Source: CALMZY01 sp052033915 (GTDB lineage Bacteria > Verrucomicrobiota > Kiritimatiellia > CAIQIC01 > JAGNIJ01). Taken from it: 64,000 nt of DNA. Made by a program: the position numbers and the translations under genes. Location of the stretch: NCBI GenBank assembly GCA_052033915.1, contig JBPOJF010000013.1, forward strand, positions 62,001 to 126,000. The letters are read 5' to 3'. Shown here piece by piece: positions 1 to 8,508 of this stretch (positions are counted from its first letter, which is position 1; every line of letters begins with the position of its first letter). The notes beneath the pieces were generated by a model, which did no database searches, had not been told where the DNA came from, and saw only the letters and a program-made list of their open reading frames with translations.

Positions 1-2014
1 CAGAGAGGTTCGTGGTCGTCAAGTCAAACGCCCCCGTCAGATTCGTGAGGCCTTGGGCAAGGAATACCGCGCCGCGGGCCGTAAGCACATCGGCATTATC
101 ATTCAGGTTATCCGTGAACGTCACATGGGTGTCCAAGCCCGACCCGAAGACAGCTCGCGTGACACGATAATCGACCTTGATGTTGTATCCTTCGGGACCC
201 GGACACCGCGCCTGGAGTGAAGCCTGTTCGCGGGAAGGCGACCCGCGCTGTTCGTGATACAACGCCGCAACCCCATTCGTGGCCTGCAGGGCCGCATTGG
301 AATTGATGACACCCATGAGTTGATCAAGCAGATGGGCGCAACTCTGGCCCGCCTTCGCAACCACCCGATTCGTCACCACCACCCCATTCGTGAGCGTTAC
401 CGTACAAGTCACCACGTCGCCAGGGTTCGGCGTGCCCGCCAGCGCGATGAACTCGCGGGCCGGATATATGCTCTCCATGAGATGGGGCCCAGCCGCATAC
501 CCCCAAGCCGTCAAAACCATGGCCATCCCCTGCCCGCTGCTCGCCGCGTACGCCGTTGCCGCACCCGCTGCGCCGAAATTCGTGCGGACCAACAGGATTG
601 CATCTCCTCTCGCGGATGCGCGAACAGTTGTGTTACTTGAGTTGACGGCATTTGCCAGCCCTTCGGCTGCGGAATACAGCGTATCTCCGGATACGACCTG
701 GTAGGAGCACGTTACACTGTCCACAGAGAGATAAAGAACATTGCCCGCCGCCAACGGCGCACAGGTCAGCGTCCGCAGAAACCGATTGTCGATAAATACA
801 TCGATCCGCTCGACGGGCCGAGCCACGGACGACGCCTCAGCCGTGATCGCGATGCTGACCGTACTGGTGACCACTGAGTTCGACTGAAGTCCCGAGACCA
901 GAACATTCGGCTTCGCCGCGTACGGACTGCACAGGGGATCGCCCACCACGACCCCCTGATACGGATTCTGCACGGCCATGTAGAAGCTCTCCGCCAGGTT
1001 GAATCCCCGGGCATACCAATAATGAAGACGGGCGGCGGGGAACTTGTTGGTATATGCACATGGCTCCACCACAGTGCCGTAAGAACCCACGGGACCCCAG
1101 TTGAGCCAATTCAGAATCGTCATCTGACTGCTTATTGGATCCAGCAAGTATCCGCCATACGAGGTCAGGTGATTGCCGAGTGCGCCCGGAAGAAAGTGGT
1201 TCTGATCCAGGTATGATACCCAGGTGCAACCGATCATATAGCCAAGGATATTAGTCTGGTTGATCATCGAATCGGAATCCACCATCGAGCACTTCTGCGG
1301 AGACCCGAGAACACGACTATCGAAATCGACATCCTCATATTGATACCATTGGATATTGCGGGCGTTGTCCGAGGAACGAGCAAGAAACACAGTTCCCGTT
1401 GGGCTCGTTTCGTCTGACGCAACGCTCCGGTCAATAGCGCATTTCGCCGCCGGAAACGTCCAGCCGTTGAGTATCGTACTCAAGTAGAAGAGATGGCCAC
1501 CCGGCGCGTCGCTGTGCGCGAATGCGCGTTCTGCGTTGAAATACTCGCTGTCGCTGTTCGGAGCCAGCTCGCAGCCGGACACGAACGCATCCGGAGAACT
1601 CTTGAACCCATAGAACATCGCCGCCGTGAGGCCGCAGTGCCGTCGATTCGTATAGGGCCCGCTGTAAATGCGGTAGGGAATTCCACGGGAGAAAACCACG
1701 TAGTCGATCTGGTTGCTCAAGCCCGACGAAGCAATGTAGTCCAGGATCGGCTTGCGAATTTCGTTGGTAAACCCGGCTGTATCGAGGCTGTAGTTGGTCG
1801 ATGTCCTGATATGAAAAATATTCGCGGGAGGAATCGCGCGCCGTTCCCGGTAATACTGTCCGAGTTCCAGGGATTCCAAGCTGTTGTCGTTCACCACCAC
1901 GAGGACGTTCTGAGGACCGCCGCCCGCCTTCGCTGAAACGGCGCCCACAAACAACAGGGCCAGACTGAATCGGATGAATCGCATCACGCCGACCAAGTTC
2001 ATGCCATCCAACAT
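1..2014 (-). CDS. TIGR03790 family exported protein (3' end beyond window)
   Basis: The minus-strand frame is open from an ATG at 2014 to the window edge, with no stop, so the C-terminus is missing. The protein starts with a signal peptide (the ATG at 1984 would give MRFIRFSLALLFVGAVSAKA). It continues with NVLVVVNDNSLESLELGQYY and later has YGGYLLD, a QMTILNWL segment, a GTVVEP-type motif and GVVVGDPLCSPY. These are hallmarks of the TIGR03790 family, whose function is unknown. Near residue 390 it passes into an Ig/lectin-like region. It begins 30 bases after the second TIGR03790 gene, so the two are a tandem pair at the end of the polysaccharide operon. Starts at 2014, 2002 and 1984 are all possible. 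Confidence 0.8.
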   Translation of the reverse strand, partial: MLDGMNLVGVMRFIRFSLALLFVGAVSAKAGGGPQNVLVVVNDNSLESLELGQYYRERRAIPPANIFHIRTSTNYSLDTAGFTNEIRKPILDYIASSGLSNQIDYVVFSRGIPYRIYSGPYTNRRHCGLTAAMFYGFKSSPDAFVSGCELAPNSDSEYFNAERAFAHSDAPGGHLFYLSTILNGWTFPAAKCAIDRSVASDETSPTGTVFLARSSDNARNIQWYQYEDVDFDSRVLGSPQKCSMVDSDSMINQTNILGYMIGCTWVSYLDQNHFLPGALGNHLTSYGGYLLDPISSQMTILNWLNWGPVGSYGTVVEPCAYTNKFPAARLHYWYARGFNLAESFYMAVQNPYQGVVVGDPLCSPYAAKPNVLVSGLQSNSVVTSTVSIAITAEASSVARPVERIDVFIDNRFLRTLTCAPLAAGNVLYLSVDSVTCSYQVVSGDTLYSAAEGLANAVNSSNTTVRASARGDAILLVRTNFGAAGAATAYAASSGQGMAMVLTAWGYAAGPHLMESIYPAREFIALAGTPNPGDVVTCTVTLTNGVVVTNRVVAKAGQSCAHLLDQLMGVINSNAALQATNGVAALYHEQRGSPSREQASLQARCPGPEGYNIKVDYRVTRAVFGSGLDTHVTFTDNLNDNADVLTARGAVFLAQGLTNLTGAFDLTTTNLS

Positions 2015-2044
2015 ACCCCGCCGGGGCAATCTTTGCAGCGTGCG

Positions 2045-4480
2045 TTATCTGGCCACAGGCAGGGTCACTGTTTCCCGCGAGGAACGATGGCCATCTGATG
2101 CGTGAATGAACAGAACCTGGCCCATGGCCGACCCCGGCGAGACAGACAACGTGCGGCCATCCGCGTCGAACGCGCTCGCCGGCACCGGCGGGGAAATGGC
2201 CGGACGTCCAAAGTCCGCCGGGGCTGCCGCCACCATCAGGCCCAGATTACCCAGCCCCGACTGTTCGTCGGCGGCGGCGATCAAAAGATCGTCGTTCACC
2301 CTGCATTCCAAAACGTTATTTCCCGTCTTGCGGACGGACAGAGCGTAATCCGTATCGGGCAAAATCACCGCCCCGCGCGTCACACTCCAGGCCATCTTGC
2401 CATCGCGGCACACTCCCAGAGCCCACGCCGATGTATCCCCGAAGAAACCAAAATAGGCAAAGTTCGCTCTGTCCCTGTAATGAAAAACCAAGCCCGCATA
2501 CTGATCCCTGAAGCGAGGCGCACGACCCACAAAACGAACCTCGGAACGTATTTCACGGCCCTCTGAAGACAACCCAGGGAAAACGGCTATTCCGAACCCA
2601 TTCGTCGGAGGGACCAGGCGCATGGAAGACCCGGATGCATCCACCTCGCCGGACACGGCTTTGGCAGCCGGGAGGGGCTGAAACCACCGCACATCAACCG
2701 GGTCTTTTTCCTCATCCGAAACATCCGCCGCGAGAACAATGCGCCCCTGTTGATTGGTCGACACATGGACATGATGGATCACCGGGGGTTGGTCACGCCG
2801 CGCCACCTTCAACGGAACCGGTTTGCCTCGCACGCAATCGCCGTCTGCGTATTTCGCAAACGCCTGAATCTTGTTCGGGCCCGGCCCCATTTTCAAAGGA
2901 TCCATCCGGATCTCGGACAACTCGCCTTCGGCGGCGGCTGCGCCTGCGATTTCCAGCGTCCCGCAAATCACACCCACTTGTTCCGGCTCGCCGGATGCCC
3001 GCACGCGCAGAGTCACCGGGTGGAACAGATCGATCTCCTGGGCTGGGGAGAGCCCTTCCAGCGCAACACTCCTTCCCTTTCTATTCACGGTAAAGCCCGC
3101 GGTCGCCGACACCTGATGACGCACCGCGCCCTGCAAATAAGCGATCGCGCGCAACTCGTGGTATCCATCGGCCAGATGATCCGTCCTGATTTTCACGTCC
3201 GGCCTGGATGCCGCGTTCAGACTTCGACCATCGAGCAAGTACAGGTAATCCGGCGCGGCGGATGGATTGGCCGGAAACAACTGGGCGTGAAAACTGGCTT
3301 CGCTCGTGACCGGCCCCTCGTCCAGTTGGACCAGAACCAGGGTCAAACCCGGCGACCACGGAGCGGCCAAGGGCTCGCCCAGAAGAAGCGTTTGCAGCGG
3401 ACACCGAATCGACTGATAGAAGCTCTCGAGGATCGTGCATCCCATGGCATAATGAACAAAGAAGCGGGCGTGCGGGAATTTCGTCCAGATCGCCAGGGGC
3501 TCCGTTACGACCCCTGCGGACGCAACCGCCCCTCCGTTCAACCACTCCGTCATCTTGCTTTGATCGTAGGAGTCGAAAACCGCCGAGAAGCTCGTCAAGT
3601 GCTCGGCCACACATCCCGGCAAGGCATTTTTGATCACCCCGGCGTCGATCCATTCCTGTCCGCACATCAGCCCCATGACTTTCGACGCCGAGTCCGGGAA
3701 GTCCGGTGTGATTCGAGCAACAACCCGCAACTTCTCCAATTCCTGTTGCGCCCCCGGATATTGCCATGCGCGGCACTTGGATCGGATATTCTCGCTCACC
3801 ACGAAGAAGACATGCCCGATCGGCGAAGTGTGATCCGCCAGCAGCCCGCGCCGCAGACCCCGCAGCACGGATTCCACATCGGTTCCCCGGGATCCGGTAA
3901 AACCGAGCATCATGCTGGGAAGCGGCATTTGTGTCTGAAGTCTCGCCGCAAAGCTCTCCAGGGAATGCGCGGGGGCGCCCGGATGATCGGCAGAATTCGG
4001 ACCCGCGAACAAGGGCGACGGGTAGAGACCCTTCTGAATCATTTCCGCGGCCGGAACCCGGTTCCGCATGAAGGTGAGGCCCTGGATCGACATCGCGGGT
4101 TCCGTAGTGATCCGGATGGGAAAATCAACCGAGTAGATCCAAGCCAGGATGTGGTCGCCAATTCCGCGCTGCTTTATCGCTTCGTTTGCGGGCTCCCAGA
4201 TGGCACGGGTGAAGTCGTCGGCGGAAATGGCCGCCGCAGGTTCCAGCACTGCGTCGGGAAGATCCAGGTAAACGATGTTCTCCTGAGGGATGTTCCTTTG
4301 ACGGATAAAGGCATTGGCAACTTCCTTGGATCGAAGCGAATTCTCGTTCACCAAAACCAGCAACTCGTGAGGACCCAGAGCCTGCGCCCGCGAAATGGAG
4401 GACAGGAGTAAACCAACCGTCGCCAGTAATTTCACCCATCTATTCACGCGTTTCCCGGGATTGACCCTTTTCGCCATCAT
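2045..4480 (-). CDS. TIGR03790 family protein with C-terminal lectin-like domain
   Basis: This 811-residue exported protein has a signal peptide over about residues 1-34. It is followed by the TIGR03790 opening (HELLVLVNENSLRSKEVANA), the DHILAWIYSVDFPIRI segment, and later GAVASAGVVTEPLAIWTKFP and LLLGEPLAAPW. After about residue 400 come Ig-like segments. Around residues 600-760 there is a beta-rich domain (YAGLVFHYRDRANFAYFGFF) that resembles LamG or 3-keto-disaccharide hydrolase-type lectin folds. It lies 38 bases after the initiating sugar transferase, so it is probably co-transcribed with the polysaccharide genes. The family has no established biochemical role. A cell-surface or polymer-associated role is inference from the signal peptide and the position. 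Confidence 0.8.
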   Translation of the reverse strand: MMAKRVNPGKRVNRWVKLLATVGLLLSSISRAQALGPHELLVLVNENSLRSKEVANAFIRQRNIPQENIVYLDLPDAVLEPAAAISADDFTRAIWEPANEAIKQRGIGDHILAWIYSVDFPIRITTEPAMSIQGLTFMRNRVPAAEMIQKGLYPSPLFAGPNSADHPGAPAHSLESFAARLQTQMPLPSMMLGFTGSRGTDVESVLRGLRRGLLADHTSPIGHVFFVVSENIRSKCRAWQYPGAQQELEKLRVVARITPDFPDSASKVMGLMCGQEWIDAGVIKNALPGCVAEHLTSFSAVFDSYDQSKMTEWLNGGAVASAGVVTEPLAIWTKFPHARFFVHYAMGCTILESFYQSIRCPLQTLLLGEPLAAPWSPGLTLVLVQLDEGPVTSEASFHAQLFPANPSAAPDYLYLLDGRSLNAASRPDVKIRTDHLADGYHELRAIAYLQGAVRHQVSATAGFTVNRKGRSVALEGLSPAQEIDLFHPVTLRVRASGEPEQVGVICGTLEIAGAAAAEGELSEIRMDPLKMGPGPNKIQAFAKYADGDCVRGKPVPLKVARRDQPPVIHHVHVSTNQQGRIVLAADVSDEEKDPVDVRWFQPLPAAKAVSGEVDASGSSMRLVPPTNGFGIAVFPGLSSEGREIRSEVRFVGRAPRFRDQYAGLVFHYRDRANFAYFGFFGDTSAWALGVCRDGKMAWSVTRGAVILPDTDYALSVRKTGNNVLECRVNDDLLIAAADEQSGLGNLGLMVAAAPADFGRPAISPPVPASAFDADGRTLSVSPGSAMGQVLFIHASDGHRSSRETVTLPVAR

Positions 4481-4518
4481 GATTGACGCCGATCGCCTCG
4501 ATGAACCGCATAACCCGA

Positions 4519-5955
4519 TCAGTAGGCCCCGTAGCCGCGGGTGACCGTGCGTACCGTTCGTACAAGAATAACGATGTCCAGCCAGACAGACCAGTTGCGC
4601 ACGTAATAACTATCCCACCGCTCCATACCCTCAATCCCGCCGGCTTCGCTTCGACCGGATACCTGCCAAAGGCCGGTAATGCCGGGGCGAACACGCTCGC
4701 GAAGGCGGCGTACGCGCACCGGCAGTTTTTCCGCGTGATAGAGAGGAAGCGGGCGCGGGCCGACCAGCGACATATCGCCCTTGACGACGTTGATCAGTTG
4801 GGGAAGTTCATCCAGGGATGTCTTCCGGAGAAAGGCTCCGACCCGCGTCACGCGGGGATCATTTCGCAGTTTGAAACCGCGTCCCCACTCCTGAGCCAGC
4901 ATCGGATCATCATGAATAACGCGTTGCAGTTCCTCCTCGGCATTGGGTCGCATGGTGCGGAACTTGATCGTCCGGAAAGACCGACCCAATCGTCCCACGC
5001 GCTCCTGGAGGAAAAATGGAGACTGCCGGTCCTGCGCCCAAACCAGCAGGGAGATCAAGCCGAACAGGGGAAGCCAAAGCGGCAGAGCGAGAATCACCAC
5101 GGCAAATTCAGAACCCCATTTAAACCCGCGCGCCAACGGATTCAGCAGGTTGCTGCTCAACTCCAACCCAAGAATGCCCAGAAAATCCCGCGGGGTGACC
5201 CAGAGCGACGGCGCCTCCAGCAGGTTCGGAATCACAACGACACGCCGGTACTTCGATAAGGGACCCTCGATGAGCTGCAGTTCCTTTTGAGCGGCCCCTT
5301 CGAGGGTCATCACGATGGCAACCACCGCCTGATCGGTCGTTTCCGAGAGATTGCCCAGCACCTTCAATCCATCCACGACCTCGCCTTCAACCCCTCCTTC
5401 GCGGAAGTTGCCGATCGGATAGTACCCCAAACCCGATTCGGTCTTCAGAGAATCTGCGATATGCTTGATCGCCGGATGGTTCCCATAGATGACCGCCGGA
5501 ACGCCCCAGAGCCCGGCGTGCAGCAGCTCATCCTTGATCCAGATGCGAACCAGCGGGATCAGGACCATGCTACACATAAAAATGCTCATGTACGTCAGGC
5601 GGCTGGCCGTTGTTCCAATTTGGCCCAGGAACAGGACCGCCGCCACAATCCCAAAAATCATCGCCAACAGGATGATGATTCGACGCAGATGCTCAACCGG
5701 TCCAATGCCCCAGTCCGGCAGCATGCGCATGACGCCCGCTCCAAGCCACCACACCGGAATAATCCCCCAGGCCCAACCGAAGGCCATCACCTCGCCGCGA
5801 AACCACGCGCGGAACCACTCTCCAAGCGCGATGGCGCACGCCAGGGCAATCACGTCCGCCAGAGCCAGGGCCAGGATATTGATCCAGAGCCGGCGGTAAT
5901 ACGCAAAGGGAGTGGGAGGTCCGGCGTCTTCCTTCAAATCGGATTCGGTACTCAT
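4519..5955 (-). CDS. Polyprenyl-phosphate sugar-1-P transferase (WbaP-like)
   Basis: It starts repeat-unit assembly by moving a sugar-1-phosphate onto undecaprenyl phosphate at the inner membrane. The 478-residue length is typical of WbaP. The N-terminal part holds about four to five membrane helices (residues about 20-135). A CoA-binding-like middle region has VYGNHPAIKHIADSL. The C-terminal bacterial sugar transferase domain carries ERVGRLG, IKFRTMR, the Asp-Glu pair in KTSLDELPQLINVVKGDMS, and LVGPRP. I chose ATG 5955 for the family length; ATG 6006 would add 17 residues, and any longer reading would run into the upstream glycosyltransferase. The sugar transferred cannot be read from the sequence. 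Confidence 0.92.
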   Translation of the reverse strand: MSTESDLKEDAGPPTPFAYYRRLWINILALALADVIALACAIALGEWFRAWFRGEVMAFGWAWGIIPVWWLGAGVMRMLPDWGIGPVEHLRRIIILLAMIFGIVAAVLFLGQIGTTASRLTYMSIFMCSMVLIPLVRIWIKDELLHAGLWGVPAVIYGNHPAIKHIADSLKTESGLGYYPIGNFREGGVEGEVVDGLKVLGNLSETTDQAVVAIVMTLEGAAQKELQLIEGPLSKYRRVVVIPNLLEAPSLWVTPRDFLGILGLELSSNLLNPLARGFKWGSEFAVVILALPLWLPLFGLISLLVWAQDRQSPFFLQERVGRLGRSFRTIKFRTMRPNAEEELQRVIHDDPMLAQEWGRGFKLRNDPRVTRVGAFLRKTSLDELPQLINVVKGDMSLVGPRPLPLYHAEKLPVRVRRLRERVRPGITGLWQVSGRSEAGGIEGMERWDSYYVRNWSVWLDIVILVRTVRTVTRGYGAY

Positions 5956-6026
5956 GCGAAAATCGGCCTTGTTCGCGACCGTCTGTTCCACCCGGCCGAA
6001 TATCATAGGCTGGGCGCGCGCCGGGT

Positions 6027-7220
6027 TCAATCCGCCAGAAGCCGGGCGTAGGCCTCCAGGAGGCGCGGCGCCTGATGGCGCCACTCCAGCGCGCTCTCCA
6101 TGCGGGAGCGCCCTTCCCGTCCCAGCCGGTCCCGCATCGCGGGATCGTCGATCAACTCCAGCACCTTGTCGGCAAAATCCGCCGCGTCGTTGCCGCGCGC
6201 GTAAAGCGACGCCCCTCCCGCGGAGAATCGGCCCTCCGCCAGATCGTACTGTACAATCGGCTTTCCGAGCGCCATGTACTCGAGAATCTTGTTCATGGTG
6301 CAAAGGTCGTTGTAGGGGGTCTTGCGGTCCGGGTTCACGCACACGTCGCATGTGGACAGCACCCGAATCATCTCTGCATCGGGGATGCGTCCCGTGAACT
6401 CGACAAACTCGCTCAAATTCAAATCGGCCGCCAGCTTCTTCATGTTTTCGGCCAGCGGCCCGCTTCCCACCAGCACGAAGTGAATATCCCGGCGTCCCTT
6501 GTCGAACACGATGCGGCGGATCGATTCCAGCAGCAGGTCGATGCCTTCCGGTTCCCCCATCACGCCCATATAGCCGACGAGATGCTTCTTGCCGCGCTTG
6601 AGTTCCGCCACGGGCTCCTGCGAGACGAACTTCGACAGGTCCGGGCCGCTCCGAACCACGAATACGCGGTCCGCCTTCTTCCCCCCGCGCGAGAGCGCGA
6701 TGCGACGATGCGACTCGTTGGTCTCGATGACCAGATCGGCGAAGAGATAGGTGAGACGCTCGGCGATTCTCAGCAGCCAGTAGAAGAACCCGCGCCGCCC
6801 GAACTTCGCCTCGTACATCTCGGGAACCACGTCGTGGTGGTCATACACCAGTTTCGCGCCGTGCAGAAACTTGAACCAGAGCGCAACGAGAAACAACAGG
6901 TCGGGCGGATTGCAGACATGAACCACATCGAATCCTCTTTCTTTCCACACCCGCCGCGCCAGTCGGAATTCACCCAGCAGGGCCGATGCATATTCCCGCA
7001 GGTATCCGCCGGGCGAACTGACCTCCGGCGGCAGGCGATGACGATAGATATGGATGTTCTGAAGGACTTCCTTTTCCTGTTCGAAGCCTTTGCCGGTGGG
7101 GCAGATCACGGACACGTCGTGGCCCTCGGAGGAAAGAGTGGTCGACTCCATCCAGACCCGGCGGTCGAACGGAACAGGCAGGTTCTCGACGATAATCAGG
7201 ATCTTACCAGGCGATGCCAT
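6027..7220 (-). CDS. Glycosyltransferase family 4
   Basis: This is a 397-residue cytoplasmic GT-B glycosyltransferase. The N-terminus (KILIIVENLPVPFDRRVWME) is typical of GT4 enzymes in exopolysaccharide loci. It is followed by an HVCNPPDLLFLVALW acceptor-domain segment. The C-terminal nucleotide-sugar domain has VGYMGVMGEPEGIDLLL, FVLVGSGPL, a CDVCVNPDRKTPYND stretch and EYMALGKPIVQYDL. The ATG at 7220 overlaps the end of the upstream dehydrogenase by 17 bases, which points to coupling. Donor and linkage cannot be assigned. The small gap to the initiating transferase suggests it may add an early residue of the repeat unit. Confidence 0.9.
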   Translation of the reverse strand: MASPGKILIIVENLPVPFDRRVWMESTTLSSEGHDVSVICPTGKGFEQEKEVLQNIHIYRHRLPPEVSSPGGYLREYASALLGEFRLARRVWKERGFDVVHVCNPPDLLFLVALWFKFLHGAKLVYDHHDVVPEMYEAKFGRRGFFYWLLRIAERLTYLFADLVIETNESHRRIALSRGGKKADRVFVVRSGPDLSKFVSQEPVAELKRGKKHLVGYMGVMGEPEGIDLLLESIRRIVFDKGRRDIHFVLVGSGPLAENMKKLAADLNLSEFVEFTGRIPDAEMIRVLSTCDVCVNPDRKTPYNDLCTMNKILEYMALGKPIVQYDLAEGRFSAGGASLYARGNDAADFADKVLELIDDPAMRDRLGREGRSRMESALEWRHQAPRLLEAYARLLAD

Positions 7221-8508
7221 GGTACTCAATGCCTTCGGGCGGCTCGGGGAACAGCCCGGCAAGATCAAACACTCGCTTCACGGCGGACCGATGCGCCAGG
7301 ATGAAGTCGCGGAAATCCCCGTGGTTCTGCGTGACCACCAGCAACTCCGCGTCCTTCAACGCTTCGTCCGGATCGTCCTTCATCAGGCTCTCGAAATGCG
7401 GCAGGTTCTCGCGGATGTAGCTCAAGTTGGTGCCCATCAGCTTCGCCTGGTTCACCGCGGAATCGTAGATCCGGATTTCGCGGCCTTCGCCGATCAGGCG
7501 CTTCACGAGGATCACGACCGGGCTTTCGCGCAAGTCATCGGTGTTCGCTTTGAACGCGAGTCCGAATACGGCGATTTTCCGCACGCGCATCTGAAGAATC
7601 CTCGCCGCTGTGGAATCGATCTGCGCCTGGTTGCTTTGCGGCAACGCGCTGACCACAGGCATCTGGACGCCCTGGTCCTGCGCCATGTGAATCAGCGCCG
7701 ACACGTCCTTCGGCAGACACGAGCCGCCATAGGCAAAGCCCGGACGCATGTACACCGGGGAAATATTCAGCTTGGTGTCGCTGAGGAAAACGTCCATCAC
7801 CCGCCGGGCGTCGATTCCGAGCTGGCACCCGAGACGGCCCACCTCGTTGGCGAAAGCGACTTTCACCGCATGCCACGTATTGCAGAGGTACTTGATCAGT
7901 TCCGATTCCCGCGGCTGGACCACAAAAACCGGCGCGCGGATCGTCTTGTAGATTTCGCGCACGGCCTGCTCCGCCGCCGGCTCGTTGGTGCCGATAATCG
8001 TGAACGGCGGCGCGTCGTAATCGCGGACCGCCGAACCCTCGCGCAGAAACTCCGGATTGAACGCGACGTGAAACCGCGCCCGGTCCGCATGTTTGGCGAG
8101 CACCGCCTCACAGGCCTCGAGCGTGCCGGGGGGAACCGTGCTGCGAAGGACCAGCACGTGGGGCGTGCTCTTGCCCGAGAGACCGCGCGCGATCTGCTCG
8201 CAAACATGGAAAACGTGGTCCAGGTTCGGAGCGCCTTTCTCCTTCGGCGGCGTGCCCACGCAGACCAGCGAAATGTCGGTGGATGCAACGGCGGACGCGG
8301 CATCCGTGGTCGCTGTCAAATGCCCCTTGGCGACCGCGTCAGGCAGGAGTTTTTCAATCCCCGGTTCGACGACCGGCGATTCGCCTTTCCGAATCATCCG
8401 GACCTTGTCCGGATTTACATCCACGCCCACCACCTCGTGGCCATCCCGCGTCAGGCAGGCCGCCGTCACGGTCCCCACATATCCCAAACCGAAAATACTG
8501 ATTTTCAT
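7204..8508 (-). CDS. algD: GDP-mannose 6-dehydrogenase (AlgD-like)
   Basis: It oxidises a nucleotide sugar twice with NAD to give a uronic acid donor. The 434-residue length and the end-to-end pattern match AlgD (GDP-mannose to GDP-mannuronate) better than UDP-glucose dehydrogenase. Matching features are the MKISIFGLGYVG start, SPVVEPGIEKLL, FNPEFLREGSAVRDYD, NTWHAVKVAFANE, YMRPGFAYGGSCLPKD with the catalytic Cys, FKANTDDLRESP, and the terminal GIEYHGIAW. The ATG at 8508 overlaps the upstream stop as ATGA. The product implies an acidic mannuronate-containing polymer. Specificity for GDP-mannose over other substrates is inferred from family resemblance. Confidence 0.88.
   Translation of the reverse strand: MKISIFGLGYVGTVTAACLTRDGHEVVGVDVNPDKVRMIRKGESPVVEPGIEKLLPDAVAKGHLTATTDAASAVASTDISLVCVGTPPKEKGAPNLDHVFHVCEQIARGLSGKSTPHVLVLRSTVPPGTLEACEAVLAKHADRARFHVAFNPEFLREGSAVRDYDAPPFTIIGTNEPAAEQAVREIYKTIRAPVFVVQPRESELIKYLCNTWHAVKVAFANEVGRLGCQLGIDARRVMDVFLSDTKLNISPVYMRPGFAYGGSCLPKDVSALIHMAQDQGVQMPVVSALPQSNQAQIDSTAARILQMRVRKIAVFGLAFKANTDDLRESPVVILVKRLIGEGREIRIYDSAVNQAKLMGTNLSYIRENLPHFESLMKDDPDEALKDAELLVVTQNHGDFRDFILAHRSAVKRVFDLAGLFPEPPEGIEYHGIAW

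Noticed and set aside
2750..4411. 553-residue plus-strand open frame
   Set aside because: It lies wholly opposite the TIGR03790 gene and shows Arg/His/Gly-rich, low-hydrophobicity composition typical of the antisense of a GC-rich gene.
5956..6351. N-terminal extension of the WbaP-like protein
   Set aside because: The extra residues are read out of frame through the preceding glycosyltransferase gene and are not membrane- or transferase-like.
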